Positions 46,821 through 56,474 are shown, numbered from the stretch's first letter. The stretch: DNA of 64,000 nt from Marinobacter sp. LQ44 (GCF_001447155.2 NZ_CP014754.1:496001-560000), one strand, 5' to 3'. A program made the numbers and translations. Notes: generated from the letters alone by a model not told the origin.

Positions 46821-47939
46821 ATGAGATTCGTTCACCTCACCCGCCTGCTCTTACCTTTTTCCGCTGCGTTTGTTCTGGCAGGTTGCCTGGACAGCGGTGG
46901 CAGTTCCGGCTCAGACGACACCAGTACCGGGCGTGTGCACTTTCTGGGGGTTAGTGGTCTCGATTACCAAACCGCCAGCCAGACCGGCACAACCGATGAT
47001 CAGGGCCGGTTCCGCTACTATCCCGGCGAAACCCTGTCGTTCAACGTTGGCAATCTGCCCATTGTCTCTGACGTTCCGGCACGGGAATACGTAACCTTTC
47101 TCGAATTTCTGCCAGAGACCCGGGACGCCCTCAACACCCCCGGCGTAAATGACGAGGAACTTCGGGATCACACCATCAGCGAACAACAGCAGCTCAACAA
47201 CATCACCCTGCTGAACATGACGCGGTTTCTGATGGCCCTGAACTGGACAGAGAATGTACCTGAAGGCTCAGGCATTGATATACGCACAAGAGTCGTCGAC
47301 CAGTTAAACGCCGCCCTGGACAACCCGGACCTGCCCAAGGCCCTGAATTTTAACGTCAACCAGGCGGAGTTCACCGCAGAAGACTCACCCGCCAATCAAC
47401 TACTGGCGCAGATCTGCTTCTACCCGGAGGACGACGAGCTTTGCTCCGCCCCACCCACAGACGACGACATCAACAACGCACCGCCACGGCCGGAAAACGA
47501 CGACGACATTGATCCGGATACCGACTACCGGGAAGACCTGGAAAACCTGCGTAACCGGATTCTCCAGGCCGTACGGACCCTGGAAGATGCAGACAACGAA
47601 CGGGCCAGAACCTATCTACGCCGGGAGCTGAATGCCATCACCCGGGAAATCGGGCGCCGCTATTACCTGGCAGACCATAAAGCCAACCATGCCGCCAGCG
47701 ACACCGAAATCAAGACGGTTGCAATCCGAAAGATCGGTGGGGAGCCAGAACTAGCTCAGTTGGAGGCAATCAGCAAACGGGAGCAGGATGTCGTTGTCCA
47801 CTCCTGGAGCTGGCAAGACGCAGACGTAGACTACTTTGTGGCCGGGCCCAGTGGCGGAGAATCGGAGCTGCTGATCAACTTCAGACCAGGCAACACCTAC
47901 CGCTGGGTACGCAAACAATTGCGGGTTGTTATCGATTGA
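46821..47939 (+). CDS. Secreted lipoprotein of unknown function
   Basis: A 372-residue lipoprotein. The signal ends in AAFVLAGC (acylated Cys about 22) followed by a Ser/Gly/Asp-rich linker. A short beta-rich part (GVSGLDYQTASQTGTTDDQG, RFRYYPGETLSFNVGNLPIV) resembles the repeat found in several marine adhesin-like lipoproteins; the rest is acidic and helical with a DDDIDPDTD run near 230-240. I do not recognise a family beyond this. Its last 11 bp overlap the convergent HD-GYP gene. Confidence 0.8.
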   Translation: MRFVHLTRLLLPFSAAFVLAGCLDSGGSSGSDDTSTGRVHFLGVSGLDYQTASQTGTTDDQGRFRYYPGETLSFNVGNLPIVSDVPAREYVTFLEFLPETRDALNTPGVNDEELRDHTISEQQQLNNITLLNMTRFLMALNWTENVPEGSGIDIRTRVVDQLNAALDNPDLPKALNFNVNQAEFTAEDSPANQLLAQICFYPEDDELCSAPPTDDDINNAPPRPENDDDIDPDTDYREDLENLRNRILQAVRTLEDADNERARTYLRRELNAITREIGRRYYLADHKANHAASDTEIKTVAIRKIGGEPELAQLEAISKREQDVVVHSWSWQDADVDYFVAGPSGGESELLINFRPGNTYRWVRKQLRVVID

Positions 47940-49236
47940 TCAGACTGTTCAGCGACCACCGGAATTCGCCACCGGTAACATCGTAAAGGGCTGGGTCCAA
48001 TCCCTCTGTTCCGTGGGGCAGGCAGTCCCTTACAGTCACCGCTTCAGAGGCCGGACGGGATTGGTTGAATTTCGCCAGATCAATAATCCTGGCGGTTTTC
48101 AGGGGCTGGCAATCCGGGCCTTGCATCACCATCACCCGGGGCCATAGACGACGCTCTGGCGAGTGGGAAACCACCACACCCCGCTGGCCGTCGGACAGCT
48201 CCACCAGTGAACCGGTCGGGTAGATACCAATGGCCTGAATAAAGGCCTCAACCAGGTCCTCCTGGAATTCGATATTGCGCATGTCGTACAGCAGGGAAAC
48301 CGCTTTAGCGGGGGTCAAGGGCTGCTGATCATCACGGGGTGCCGTCATCGATTCAAAAAACTCAGCGATGCCAGCCACCTTGGCCAGCAGCGGAATACGG
48401 TCTCCACGGATCCCCTGCGGGAAACCGGAACCGTTGTGACGTTCCCGATGCCCCTGCACCACACTCATCACCGCACGTGACAAGCCGGCGTGTTCAAGCA
48501 GTTTCACGCCCCGGGTTACGTAGCTACGATACTCCGCGTATTCCTCCGGCCCGAGTTGATGCTCGCGCATCAGCAGGTCTTTCGGCAGCTCGGTCTTGCC
48601 CACCTGAGACAGCAAACAACCGGTGCCAAGATGGTTCAGCAGGCCCTCATTCAGACCAAGCTGACGACCACAGACCAACGCCCAAACGGCGGTATTGATC
48701 GCATGGCGATAGATGTAATCGTCATACTGACGGGTGCGGCTCAGCCACAACAACGCATCCGGCTGGCGGGCAACACTTGCCACCATTTTACGGGCCACCT
48801 CGGCAGCCGGCCGAAGATCCGGCATCTGGCCAGATTGGGCTGTCGCGAATGTCTCCTTAAGCGCTTTCTCGGCATCCGCTAGCAAACGGCGGGAAGCCTT
48901 TACTTCTCTCTTGAGCGTGGTGGCGGTCTGGTAGATGACTGGCTCACGAATACTCAACGGAGCCAGTTGCAGCTCCTCCCGGCCGTTGGTACGGCTGGTG
49001 GACGCCTTACGGAAGGATTTTCCGGTCTCTTTACTCAGGGCGGCAGAATCCCGGCTCTCAGCCACATCGACCATCACCCACTTGCAGTGGGAAACCAGCG
49101 CCCGAATGTCGTTCTGGGAGCGGATATAGAAGCCCTGAATGGGGAACGGGGTCTGATGCCACGGCCGATCCAGGTCAGACACGAACATGCCGACCTCCAG
49201 ATCATGAACCGCGATTTTCTTCTGCTGGACTCCCAC
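47929..49236 (-). CDS. DUF3391/HD-GYP protein with degenerate active site
   Basis: A 435-residue cytoplasmic protein. DUF3391 occupies about 5-130 (IAVHDLEVGMFVSDLDRPW) and an HD-GYP-like domain about 160-345. The first conserved histidine is kept (IYRHAINTAVWA), but the HD pair of the LLHDIGK motif is SQ (CLLSQVGK, residues 210-211), the HHE segment reads GHRE, and GYP is GFP (SGFPQGI). Metal binding and hydrolysis of cyclic-di-GMP are therefore unlikely, so it may act as a binding or scaffold protein. Confidence 0.85.
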   Translation of the reverse strand: MGVQQKKIAVHDLEVGMFVSDLDRPWHQTPFPIQGFYIRSQNDIRALVSHCKWVMVDVAESRDSAALSKETGKSFRKASTSRTNGREELQLAPLSIREPVIYQTATTLKREVKASRRLLADAEKALKETFATAQSGQMPDLRPAAEVARKMVASVARQPDALLWLSRTRQYDDYIYRHAINTAVWALVCGRQLGLNEGLLNHLGTGCLLSQVGKTELPKDLLMREHQLGPEEYAEYRSYVTRGVKLLEHAGLSRAVMSVVQGHRERHNGSGFPQGIRGDRIPLLAKVAGIAEFFESMTAPRDDQQPLTPAKAVSLLYDMRNIEFQEDLVEAFIQAIGIYPTGSLVELSDGQRGVVVSHSPERRLWPRVMVMQGPDCQPLKTARIIDLAKFNQSRPASEAVTVRDCLPHGTEGLDPALYDVTGGEFRWSLNSLINR

Positions 49237-49413
49237 CGCACACCTCAGAAAACTGGATTATTGGATATCAACCAGTTTGCCACTCTGGTTAAAAGACACC
49301 ATTACAGTTTGGTATCCAAACACCACAGAAAGGAAACAAAGAGTAACGCAAGTTATCAAACCGCAACGAAATGTAGCATCGTGAACGGCATCACAGGCTG
49401 AATGCCACACTCG

Positions 49414-50010
49414 TCAGTCTTCTTTACACTCACTTTCGTTGAACGATGGCAGGCGGGCGCTGAGCGTGCCCCTGGGAACTTTTCTGGCGTGAACGGTATA
49501 AGCAACCGGCGACGGACGCAGATAATCCATGTTTACCTCGTCATCACCCCGCTTAACCACTACAGATTCCGGCCGGCAGCTCACCAGCAGGCCGAAACTC
49601 GACCCTATATCGGCGACACCCTGCAGGGTCGCTCCCTGCTCAACCGCTACACACACATCCTTGCCCGTAGCCGGCTGGCCAGTGGCTGCGATTCGGTCTT
49701 TCCCAGGCTCACCACAGGCCCTGATACCCTCGGCACAGGCGCCGCTGTCACTGTGGTTCTGGTCAGTGATACGCCACACCCTTTCGCTGCACTGGGTTTC
49801 CAGCCGGATAGGCGTCGCCTTGTTGTTGGCCAGCCACCAGCCGGGGTATTCGGCACTTTGCCAGGACACCCTCACCTGGCGGGTTTCGCCTGCGGAGGTC
49901 TCGGCCGGGAACATCGCATAGTGTGTGTAGTAACTGGCGCAGCCGTTCAACACAAGCAATGAACACAACATCGCCACTAACCCGGAACGCCCTGAAAAAG
50001 CGAAAGTCAT
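49414..50010 (-). CDS. Secreted lipoprotein of unknown function
   Basis: A 198-residue lipoprotein with signal ending in LLVLNGC (Cys about 23) and five or more further cysteines in the mature part (QCSERVW, GACAEGIRACGE, DVCVAVE, VSCRPES, ESECKED), suggesting disulfides. I do not recognise the family. It lies 73 bp after the PilZ gene in the same direction, so the two may form a unit. Confidence 0.7.
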   Translation of the reverse strand: MTFAFSGRSGLVAMLCSLLVLNGCASYYTHYAMFPAETSAGETRQVRVSWQSAEYPGWWLANNKATPIRLETQCSERVWRITDQNHSDSGACAEGIRACGEPGKDRIAATGQPATGKDVCVAVEQGATLQGVADIGSSFGLLVSCRPESVVVKRGDDEVNMDYLRPSPVAYTVHARKVPRGTLSARLPSFNESECKED

Positions 50011-50083
50011 CAGTAAAGCCGTCCTTTCAAAACTCAGACTCGAAGGCTTCCATTATCGGGATTGGGCGGGGACATTCCACGGA

Positions 50084-50362
50084 CTATTCATCATTCTGGT
50101 CAAACTGCAGACCAAAACCGTCGTTGGTCTGCCGCACCACCACCATATCGAGTGTAGGTGCCGGCACCGGCAAACCCTGCACCTGCACGGTTACCTTGTC
50201 GCCTAACTGCGGCGCAAAAGGCTCGTCGTTGAGTACGATGAATACGCCTCCGTCCGAGATATCCCGGGTTGAAAACACGAATTCACCAAACTGTTCGTGT
50301 ACCACCTTAACTTTCGCACTCAAAGCGGTGCGGCTGTGCACTCTGCGATCGTTGTCTACCAT
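50084..50362 (-). CDS. PilZ domain protein
   Basis: A 92-residue single-domain PilZ protein. The cyclic-di-GMP-binding signature is present: RxxxR-type arginines in NDRRVHSR (residues 4-11) and the DxSxxG motif in TRDISDGGVFI (about 33-43). It probably transmits cyclic-di-GMP signals to an unknown partner. The window also holds a GGDEF-EAL protein and a HD-GYP-like protein. Confidence 0.9.
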   Translation of the reverse strand: MVDNDRRVHSRTALSAKVKVVHEQFGEFVFSTRDISDGGVFIVLNDEPFAPQLGDKVTVQVQGLPVPAPTLDMVVVRQTNDGFGLQFDQNDE

Positions 50363-50397
50363 ACCCCGGGAACCCTGCTTTTGGCCTGTTTTTTATA

Positions 50398-50416
50398 GTG
50401 TTATCAAGCATAACAC
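50398..50416. promoter_or_regulatory. Perfect inverted repeat in the PilZ/fbpA intergenic region
   Basis: GTGTTAT (50398-50404) and ATAACAC (50410-50416) are perfect complements separated by five bases. It could be a regulator operator or, on the plus strand, a short hairpin followed by CATTTTT. No regulator can be assigned. Confidence 0.35.
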
Positions 50417-50460
50417 CATTTTTACACAAATATCCCTCCGGCGTTATTGACTCAAACCGT

Positions 50461-50483
50461 GATAGCAATGAGAATAGTTGTCG
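50461..50483 (+). promoter_or_regulatory. Fur-box-like site upstream of the iron-binding protein
   Basis: GCAATGAGAATAGTTGTC at 50465-50482 matches the 19-bp Fur consensus at about 12 of 18 positions and contains the typical AATGAGAAT half. It lies 60 bp before the fbpA start, where iron repression would act. Confidence 0.55.
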
Positions 50484-50542
50484 TTTTTAACTGCCTGTGA
50501 GTTTATCTATCAGGTGAGCCAGACAAAAGGAAGGAAAACACT

Positions 50543-51556
50543 ATGCGAATGAAACTAGCCGCTGCCGTTGCCATCGCCCTGACCGCTACACCAATGGCTG
50601 CCACCGCCGATGGCGAAGTAAACATCTATTCCTACCGTCAGGCTTATCTGCTGGAGCCGCTGTTAAACGCCTTTACCGATGAAACCGGCATCAAGACCAA
50701 CGTTGTCTTCGCCAAGCAGGGTCTGGCAGAACGTCTGGAACGTGAAGGCCGTAACAGCCCGGCCGACGTGGTTATGACGGTCGATATCTCCCGCATCAAC
50801 GAGCTGGTTGAAAAAAACCTGGTCGCGGAAGTAGACAGCGACACCGTTAACAAGAACATTCCGGAAAACCTGAGTCACCCGGACGGCAAGTGGTTTGCCC
50901 TGACCACCCGTGGTCGCCTGATCTTCACCTCCAAAGACCGGGTTGAAGAAGGCGAGATCAGCACCTACGAAGACCTGACCGATGCAAAATGGAAAGGCCG
51001 TATCTGCACCCGTAGCGGCAAGCACCCGTACAACGTAGCGCTGGTGTCTTCCATGATCGCCCATCATGGCGAAGAAAAGGCTCAGGAGTGGCTGCAGGGC
51101 GTTAAAAACAACCTGGCACGCAAGCCTCAGGGCGGTGATCGTGACCAGATCAAAGCCATCGCAGAAGGCGTATGCGATGTTGCCCTGGGTAACAGCTATT
51201 ACTACGGCAACATGCTGATGGACGAAAACCAGCGCCCGACCGCCGAGCAGGTCAACCTGGTGTTCCCGAACACCAATGATCGCGGCACCCACGTTAACAT
51301 CAGTGGTATTTCACTTACCCAGAGCGCGCCGAACAAGGACAACGCCATCAGGCTGATCGAGTTCCTGTCCTCACCGAACGCACAGCGCATCTACGCCGAG
51401 GCCAACTCTGAGTACCCGGCAAACCCGGAAATCAAACCAACTGGCATGGTTGCTGAGTGGGGCGAAATGAAGCCGGACAGTCTGTCGCTGCAGGAAATCG
51501 CCAACAACCGCAACGCAGCCGTTCGACTGATTGACCGCGTCGACTACGACGGCTAA
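50543..51556 (+). CDS. fbpA: Ferric iron ABC transporter substrate-binding protein, FbpA/FutA type
   Basis: A 337-residue periplasmic protein. Signal peptide MRMKLAAAVAIALTATPMAATA (cleaved near residue 22) precedes DGEVNIYSYRQAYLLEPLL. The iron-binding tyrosine pair of the family is in CDVALGNSYYYGNM (about 212-225). The first tyrosines (NIYSYR) also fit the FbpA group. A GGAAGGAAAA site precedes the start. A terminator separates it from the permease gene, giving more binding protein than permease. No ATPase gene is nearby. Confidence 0.92.
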   Translation: MRMKLAAAVAIALTATPMAATADGEVNIYSYRQAYLLEPLLNAFTDETGIKTNVVFAKQGLAERLEREGRNSPADVVMTVDISRINELVEKNLVAEVDSDTVNKNIPENLSHPDGKWFALTTRGRLIFTSKDRVEEGEISTYEDLTDAKWKGRICTRSGKHPYNVALVSSMIAHHGEEKAQEWLQGVKNNLARKPQGGDRDQIKAIAEGVCDVALGNSYYYGNMLMDENQRPTAEQVNLVFPNTNDRGTHVNISGISLTQSAPNKDNAIRLIEFLSSPNAQRIYAEANSEYPANPEIKPTGMVAEWGEMKPDSLSLQEIANNRNAAVRLIDRVDYDG

Positions 51557-51601
51557 CCGGAACGGCCGGCCAATTGGCGCCGACTCCGGGCGCTTATAAG
51601 A

Positions 51602-51633
51602 AAGGGTACCAACAGCACGCTGGTACCCTTTTT
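51602..51633 (+). terminator. Intrinsic terminator between fbpA and permease
   Basis: AAGGGTACCA (51602-51611) pairs with TGGTACCCTT (51621-51630) across a nine-base loop and is followed by TTT. It is 45 bp past the fbpA stop and would attenuate read-through to the permease gene. Confidence 0.85.
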
Positions 51634-51736
51634 AGTGTCTTTTTCAGAGACAGAAATGACCCCCGTCATTGCAGTGAGCCCCCTCAGTATCTAAAATCGC
51701 AATTCTTCTCATCACCACTTTCATAACGGGACAAGC

Positions 51737-53425
51737 ATGACCGAGGTCGTTTCCAGTGCCAATCCGGGGCTTTCGCAACCACTTCTGGCCAAACGCACCT
51801 CGAAACGATGGATGATCAGTGCCCTGATCACCACGGCCATTGTCGCTTTACCGGTCTTCTCTGTGCTTTACCTGGCCTTGTTCCCTGATGAGAACATCTG
51901 GCCACACCTGATGGAAACCACCCTCCCCCGCTACCTCACAACCACCATCAAACTGATGATTGGCGTGGGCATTCTCACATTGATCATCGGGCTTTCCACC
52001 GCCTGGGCGGTCACCATGTGCGAGTTCCCGGGGCGAAAATTCTTCGAGTGGGCCCTGCTGCTGCCCTTTGCGGTGCCGGCCTACGTGATTGCCTACGTTT
52101 ATACCAGCCTGCTCGACTACGCTGGGCCGGTCCAGAAAGCCCTACGGGAATGGTTTGGCTGGCAAAGCGCCGCAGACTACTGGTTCCCGGAGATTCGCAG
52201 CCTGGAAGGGGCGGTCCTGATGATCGGCCTGGTGCTCTACCCTTACGTTTATCTCCTGGGCCGCGCCGCCTTCATGGAGCAATCGCCGTCACTGTTTGCG
52301 GTCAGCCGCAGTCTTGGCCATTCCGCCATCAGTACGTTTTTCCGGGTAGTATTGCCCATTGCCCGCCCTGCTATCGCGGTAGGTTTGTCACTGGTGTTGA
52401 TGGAAACCCTGAACGACTTCGGCACCGTCGACTTCTTTGCCGTACAAACCCTCACCCTGGGCCTGTTCGATACCTGGATGAACCTGGGCAACCTGGGCGG
52501 AGCGGCCCAGATCGCCACCACCATGCTTATGTTCGTGGTGATCCTGGTTACCCTGGAGCGATACTCCCGCAGGCGCCAGCAACAATTTGCCGCCCGCGAT
52601 AACCGCGACCCCATCCACCGCTTTACCATGTCTTTTCCGCGCCAGATGATTTGCCTGGCCGTATGCGCCGTCCCTCTGATCTTCGGTTTCATTATTCCGG
52701 GCGCCACCCTTGGCTACTACGCATGGGAATACTTCGATGAAAGCTGGAACCCGAACTTCATTCGCAACACCTTTAACAGCCTGTTCCTGTCTGGTACCGC
52801 AGCGCTGACCACCCTGCTGATTGGCGTTACCCTCGCCTACAGCCGCCGGCTGCACAATACCCGAGGCATGCAAGTGCTGATGCGCCTTTCCAGCCTGGGT
52901 TACGCCATGCCCGGCGCGGTGCTTGCGGTTGGTGTGATTATTCCTTTGGCCGGTTTCGACAACTGGTTCGATGGCCTGATGCGGGATTACTTTGGCTTCA
53001 GCACCGGCCTGCTGCTGAGCGGCACTGCGTTTGCCCTGGTGTTTGCCTACACGGTTCGCTTTTTGGCGGTTTCCGCTGGCAGTGTGGAAAGCGCCCTGCA
53101 AAAAATCACACCGAGCATGGACATGGCCTCGCGCTCGCTGGGTCACACACCCGGTAAAACCCTGGTGAAGGTGCATCTGCCCATGCTCAGGGGCACCCTG
53201 GTGACCGCGGCCCTGGTGGTGTTTGTAGACTGCATGAAGGAACTGCCCGCCACCCTGATACTGCGTCCATTCAACTACGAAACCCTGGCCACCTATGTGT
53301 ACCAGTTTGCTTCGGATGAGAAGCTGTACCACAGCGCACTGCCCTCCCTGATCATCGTGCTGGCGGGCATCATTCCGATCATTCTGATGAGCCGGTCCAT
53401 CTCCAATTCCAGAACCATGACCTGA
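51737..53425 (+). CDS. fbpB: Ferric iron ABC transporter permease, FbpB/SfuB type
   Basis: A 562-residue fused two-domain permease with about 12 helices, beginning after LAKRTSKRWMISALITTAIV. Each half carries an EAA-type loop: SRSLGHSAISTFFRVVLPIA (about 190-210) and SRSLGHTPGKTLVKVHLPML (about 465-485). The tandem arrangement is typical of FbpB/SfuB. The start follows a 180-bp gap after fbpA that holds a terminator and probably a promoter. Confidence 0.92.
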   Translation: MTEVVSSANPGLSQPLLAKRTSKRWMISALITTAIVALPVFSVLYLALFPDENIWPHLMETTLPRYLTTTIKLMIGVGILTLIIGLSTAWAVTMCEFPGRKFFEWALLLPFAVPAYVIAYVYTSLLDYAGPVQKALREWFGWQSAADYWFPEIRSLEGAVLMIGLVLYPYVYLLGRAAFMEQSPSLFAVSRSLGHSAISTFFRVVLPIARPAIAVGLSLVLMETLNDFGTVDFFAVQTLTLGLFDTWMNLGNLGGAAQIATTMLMFVVILVTLERYSRRRQQQFAARDNRDPIHRFTMSFPRQMICLAVCAVPLIFGFIIPGATLGYYAWEYFDESWNPNFIRNTFNSLFLSGTAALTTLLIGVTLAYSRRLHNTRGMQVLMRLSSLGYAMPGAVLAVGVIIPLAGFDNWFDGLMRDYFGFSTGLLLSGTAFALVFAYTVRFLAVSAGSVESALQKITPSMDMASRSLGHTPGKTLVKVHLPMLRGTLVTAALVVFVDCMKELPATLILRPFNYETLATYVYQFASDEKLYHSALPSLIIVLAGIIPIILMSRSISNSRTMT

Positions 53426-53453
53426 TTTCGGCGGGCTCCGTAGCGGATTCAGA

Positions 53454-53490
53454 AACAGGAAGGCCCGGCAATTTGCCGGGCCTTCCTGTT
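53454..53490. terminator. Bidirectional terminator between permease and acyl-CoA synthetase
   Basis: AACAGGAAGGCCCGGCA (53454-53470) pairs with TGCCGGGCCTTCCTGTT (53474-53490) over a 17-bp stem and a three-base loop, extending into a T-run on each side. It separates the convergent genes. Confidence 0.85.
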
Positions 53491-53512
53491 TACCGCGTAG
53501 AGCGTTCTGCCA

Positions 53513-55180
53513 TTACTGCCAGATAACCGGCTGCTTCTTCGCGTACCAGCTATCCACTTTCTCCTGGTAAGCGTCTTCAACCACGTTACGCTTGAGTTTC
53601 AGCGTCGGGGTCAGGAAGCTGTTCTCGATGGACCACTCATCGCTGACCACAGTAATGAACGCCAGTTGCTCGTGGGGATCAACGGTCTTGTTCACGTCTT
53701 TGATCAGCTGAGTGAAGCTCTCTTCAATTTCCTTGCGGAAGCTTTCATCGGCCATCTTCGGGCGAATCTCCTCACCCAGCAGCACCAGGGCATGGGGCTG
53801 GGTCTGGTTGGCACCAGACACACATACCATCTCGATGGCGTCGTGCGACATCAGGCGATTCTCAATCGGCGCAGGGGCAATGTACTTGCCCTTGCTGGTT
53901 TTGAAGATCTCCTTGATGCGGCCGGTCAGCTTCAGGCGGCCCATCTCGTCGATCTCGCCCTTGTCGCCAGTCTTCAGGAAGCCATCTTCGGTGAAGGCTT
54001 CCTTGGTTTTCTCTTCATCTTTGTAGTAACCCATCATGGTGGCCGGGCTCTTCACCAGCACTTCGCCCTGCTCGCTGATTTTTACCTCAACACCTGGCAG
54101 CGCCTCGCCCACGTAACCGGTGCGGGTACGGCCCGGCTTGTTCATGTGCGAATAGGCGAAGTTCTCAGACATGCCGTAGCCTTCCAGCAGCTCCAGGCCC
54201 AGGTTGCGGTACCAGTCCAGCACATCGTTGGACAACGGCGCAGAGCCGGAGCCAGCCAGCTTGACCTTGTCGAGGCCAAGGCCTTTGAGGACTTTCTTCT
54301 TGATCAGCTTGTTGACCAGCGGAATCTTCAGCAACCGCTCCAGCTTCTCCTTGGGCACCTTCTGCAACACGCCGTGCTGGAACTTCACCCACAGGCGAGG
54401 CACAGACAGGAACAGCGTCGGCTGCGCCCGCTGCAGATCCTGAACAAAGGTATCCAGGGACTCAGCAAAGTACAGATGGAAGCCGGCATACAGAGAGCCC
54501 AACTCCACAAAGGTACGTTCGAACACGTGGGCCAGCGGCAGATAAGACAGCATGCGCTCCTCGGGGCCCACACCCAGAGTCTCAATGCCACCAGCAGCGG
54601 CAAACGCCATGTTTTCGAAGCTGAGCATTACACCCTTGGGCCGACCAGTACTGCCAGAGGTGTACACAATGGTTGCCAGCTCTTCCGGCTCACGGTGTAC
54701 CTGGCCTTCCAGCGGCGGGTACTTGGCCACGATGTCGTCCCAGGTCTCGAAATCGTTGGGCGGGCTAAGAGGGTAGGAAATGCAACGCACGGAATCCGGA
54801 ACGCCCGGTTTCATGCTGTCCCAGTCGTCCAGCTTGCCCACAAACAGAACCTCGCATTCGGCGTGGTTCAGGATGTAGTTGACGGTATCCGCATTCAGGG
54901 TCGGGTACAGGGGTACGGAAATATGGCCAGCCAACCAGATCGCCCAGTCAGTCATGATCCAGTGCGCGCAGTTCTTCGAAATAAGGCCAATACGGCTCTT
55001 TTCCGGCAGGTTAAGGGACTTCAGGTAGGATGCCATCCTGCGGGCTTCATCAATTGCCCGGCCCCAGGTGTATTCAACCACCTTGCCGTTGCCAATCGGC
55101 TGAGTCATGTAAGGGGAATCAGCTTTCGTGGCTTCCCAGTGGTACAGCATATCGAGGGGAAGTTTCTTTGTTGTGTCCAT
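53513..55180 (-). CDS. Long-chain acyl-CoA synthetase/AMP-binding enzyme (FadD-like)
   Basis: A 555-residue adenylating enzyme that makes acyl-CoA from fatty acid, ATP and CoA. The P-loop TIVYTSGSTGRPKGVMLSF is near residue 175, ELLEGYGMSENFAYSHMN near 325, and GFLKTGDKGEIDEMGRLKLTGR near 415. ATG 55180 has AGGAAGG six bases upstream; the frame opens earlier at 55282 but without a ribosome site. The form resembles the group of long FadD-like enzymes with an N-terminal extension, so the substrate length is not assigned. Confidence 0.9.
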   Translation of the reverse strand: MDTTKKLPLDMLYHWEATKADSPYMTQPIGNGKVVEYTWGRAIDEARRMASYLKSLNLPEKSRIGLISKNCAHWIMTDWAIWLAGHISVPLYPTLNADTVNYILNHAECEVLFVGKLDDWDSMKPGVPDSVRCISYPLSPPNDFETWDDIVAKYPPLEGQVHREPEELATIVYTSGSTGRPKGVMLSFENMAFAAAGGIETLGVGPEERMLSYLPLAHVFERTFVELGSLYAGFHLYFAESLDTFVQDLQRAQPTLFLSVPRLWVKFQHGVLQKVPKEKLERLLKIPLVNKLIKKKVLKGLGLDKVKLAGSGSAPLSNDVLDWYRNLGLELLEGYGMSENFAYSHMNKPGRTRTGYVGEALPGVEVKISEQGEVLVKSPATMMGYYKDEEKTKEAFTEDGFLKTGDKGEIDEMGRLKLTGRIKEIFKTSKGKYIAPAPIENRLMSHDAIEMVCVSGANQTQPHALVLLGEEIRPKMADESFRKEIEESFTQLIKDVNKTVDPHEQLAFITVVSDEWSIENSFLTPTLKLKRNVVEDAYQEKVDSWYAKKQPVIWQ

Positions 55181-55433
55181 GGACCTTCCTAGTTTGTCTT
55201 TATAGTTGGGGGGGTATCGTATTATTAGACTTTCGTAGCCTATTTCAACACACCCCTGCACGTCAAAACGTGACAAAACCAAAATATCTGCATTTCAGAC
55301 AAATGCGCAATAGCAACTGATAAAGTATCGCCCATCCCTACCCCGAAACCTGTATCCCTGTGGTAAACTTGCGCACTTTCATTTTTCCGCCCCGGCAAAC
55401 GGGGAAATCAGTCACTGACTCGGAGATGGGCAT

Positions 55434-56408
55434 ATGGCCAAGAAGACCTTGCGCACCCTGATCGGCGCTTCGCTGCTGGCAGCAGCAAGTCTGGTTCAGG
55501 CTGAAGAAACCCGTGTAGTTGCCATCACGCAGATTGTTGAGCACCCGGCGCTGGATGCCGCTCATGAAGGCATTAAAGATGAACTGGCCGAGCGCGGCTA
55601 CCGCGTGGGTGAAAACCTTCGCCTGATGCACGAAAGCGCCCAGGGCAACTCAGCGATTGCCTCCCAGATTGCCCGCAAGTTCGTGGGTGAAAGCCCGGAC
55701 GTGATCGTTGCCATTGCTACCCCATCTGCCCAGACCGTGGCCGCCGCGGCCCGTAACATTCCGGTTGTGTTCTCAGCAGTAACTGACCCTGTGGCCGCCA
55801 AACTGGTGAAAAGCTGGGAAGCTCCCGGCGCCAACATCACCGGCGTAAGCGACATGCTGCCCATTGAACAGCACCTGGACATGCTCCAGCGCGTCATGCC
55901 GGATGCCAAGCGCATCGGCACCGTTTACAACCCCGGTGAAGCGAATGCCGCCGCGCTGATCGATCTGCTCGAAGAGCGCCTGGCGGCCCGCGACATGCAA
56001 CTGGTTAAAGGTGCTGCCACCAAGACCTCTGAAGTGCTGGGTGCGGCCCGCTCGCTGGTCGGCAAGGTAGATGCCATCTACCTGACCACCGACAACACCG
56101 TGATCAGTGCTGCCGAAGCGGTCATTTCCGTTGGCGAGCGGTCCAAAATTCCGGTATTCGCGGCAGACACCGCCACTGTTGAGCGTGGTGCGGTTGCCGC
56201 TCTTGGTTTCAACTACTACAACCATGGCCGCCAGACCGGCGCCATGGTTGTGCGCATTCTGGAAGGTGCCAGCACCGCCGACATGCCCGTTGAAACCATG
56301 GAAGAGCTGGACCTTTACGTAAACCCGGCCGCCGGTGAGCGCATGGGTATTACCCTGTCCGAAGACCTCATCCAGGACGCAAAAGAAGTCGTCAAAAGCG
56401 ACAAGTAA
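55434..56408 (+). CDS. COG2984-type ABC transporter substrate-binding protein
   Basis: A 324-residue periplasmic protein. Signal peptide KTLRTLIGASLLAAASLVQA precedes EETRVVAITQIVEHPALDAA. The VAIATPSAQTVAAAARNIPV and VFSAVTDPVAAKLV segments are typical of the TrpX/COG2984 family. In some lineages the family transports tryptophan or other aromatic compounds; the ligand here is unknown. It starts a three-gene operon with permease and ATPase. Confidence 0.9.
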   Translation: MAKKTLRTLIGASLLAAASLVQAEETRVVAITQIVEHPALDAAHEGIKDELAERGYRVGENLRLMHESAQGNSAIASQIARKFVGESPDVIVAIATPSAQTVAAAARNIPVVFSAVTDPVAAKLVKSWEAPGANITGVSDMLPIEQHLDMLQRVMPDAKRIGTVYNPGEANAAALIDLLEERLAARDMQLVKGAATKTSEVLGAARSLVGKVDAIYLTTDNTVISAAEAVISVGERSKIPVFAADTATVERGAVAALGFNYYNHGRQTGAMVVRILEGASTADMPVETMEELDLYVNPAAGERMGITLSEDLIQDAKEVVKSDK

Positions 56409-56474
56409 CGCCTGACCAACACGGGCGGACCCCAAAAGGGCCCGCCCGTTTTCTTTCACGGTGATTAACTACCC

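Noticed and set aside
53666..55192. 508-codon plus-strand frame opposite the acyl-CoA synthetase
   Set aside because: Antisense to a clear AMP-binding enzyme and without recognisable domains; a shadow frame.
55206..55212. Seven-G tract in the fadD leader as a phase-variation tract
   Set aside because: Seven bases is near the chance level in this composition, unlike the eleven-G tract at 46649.
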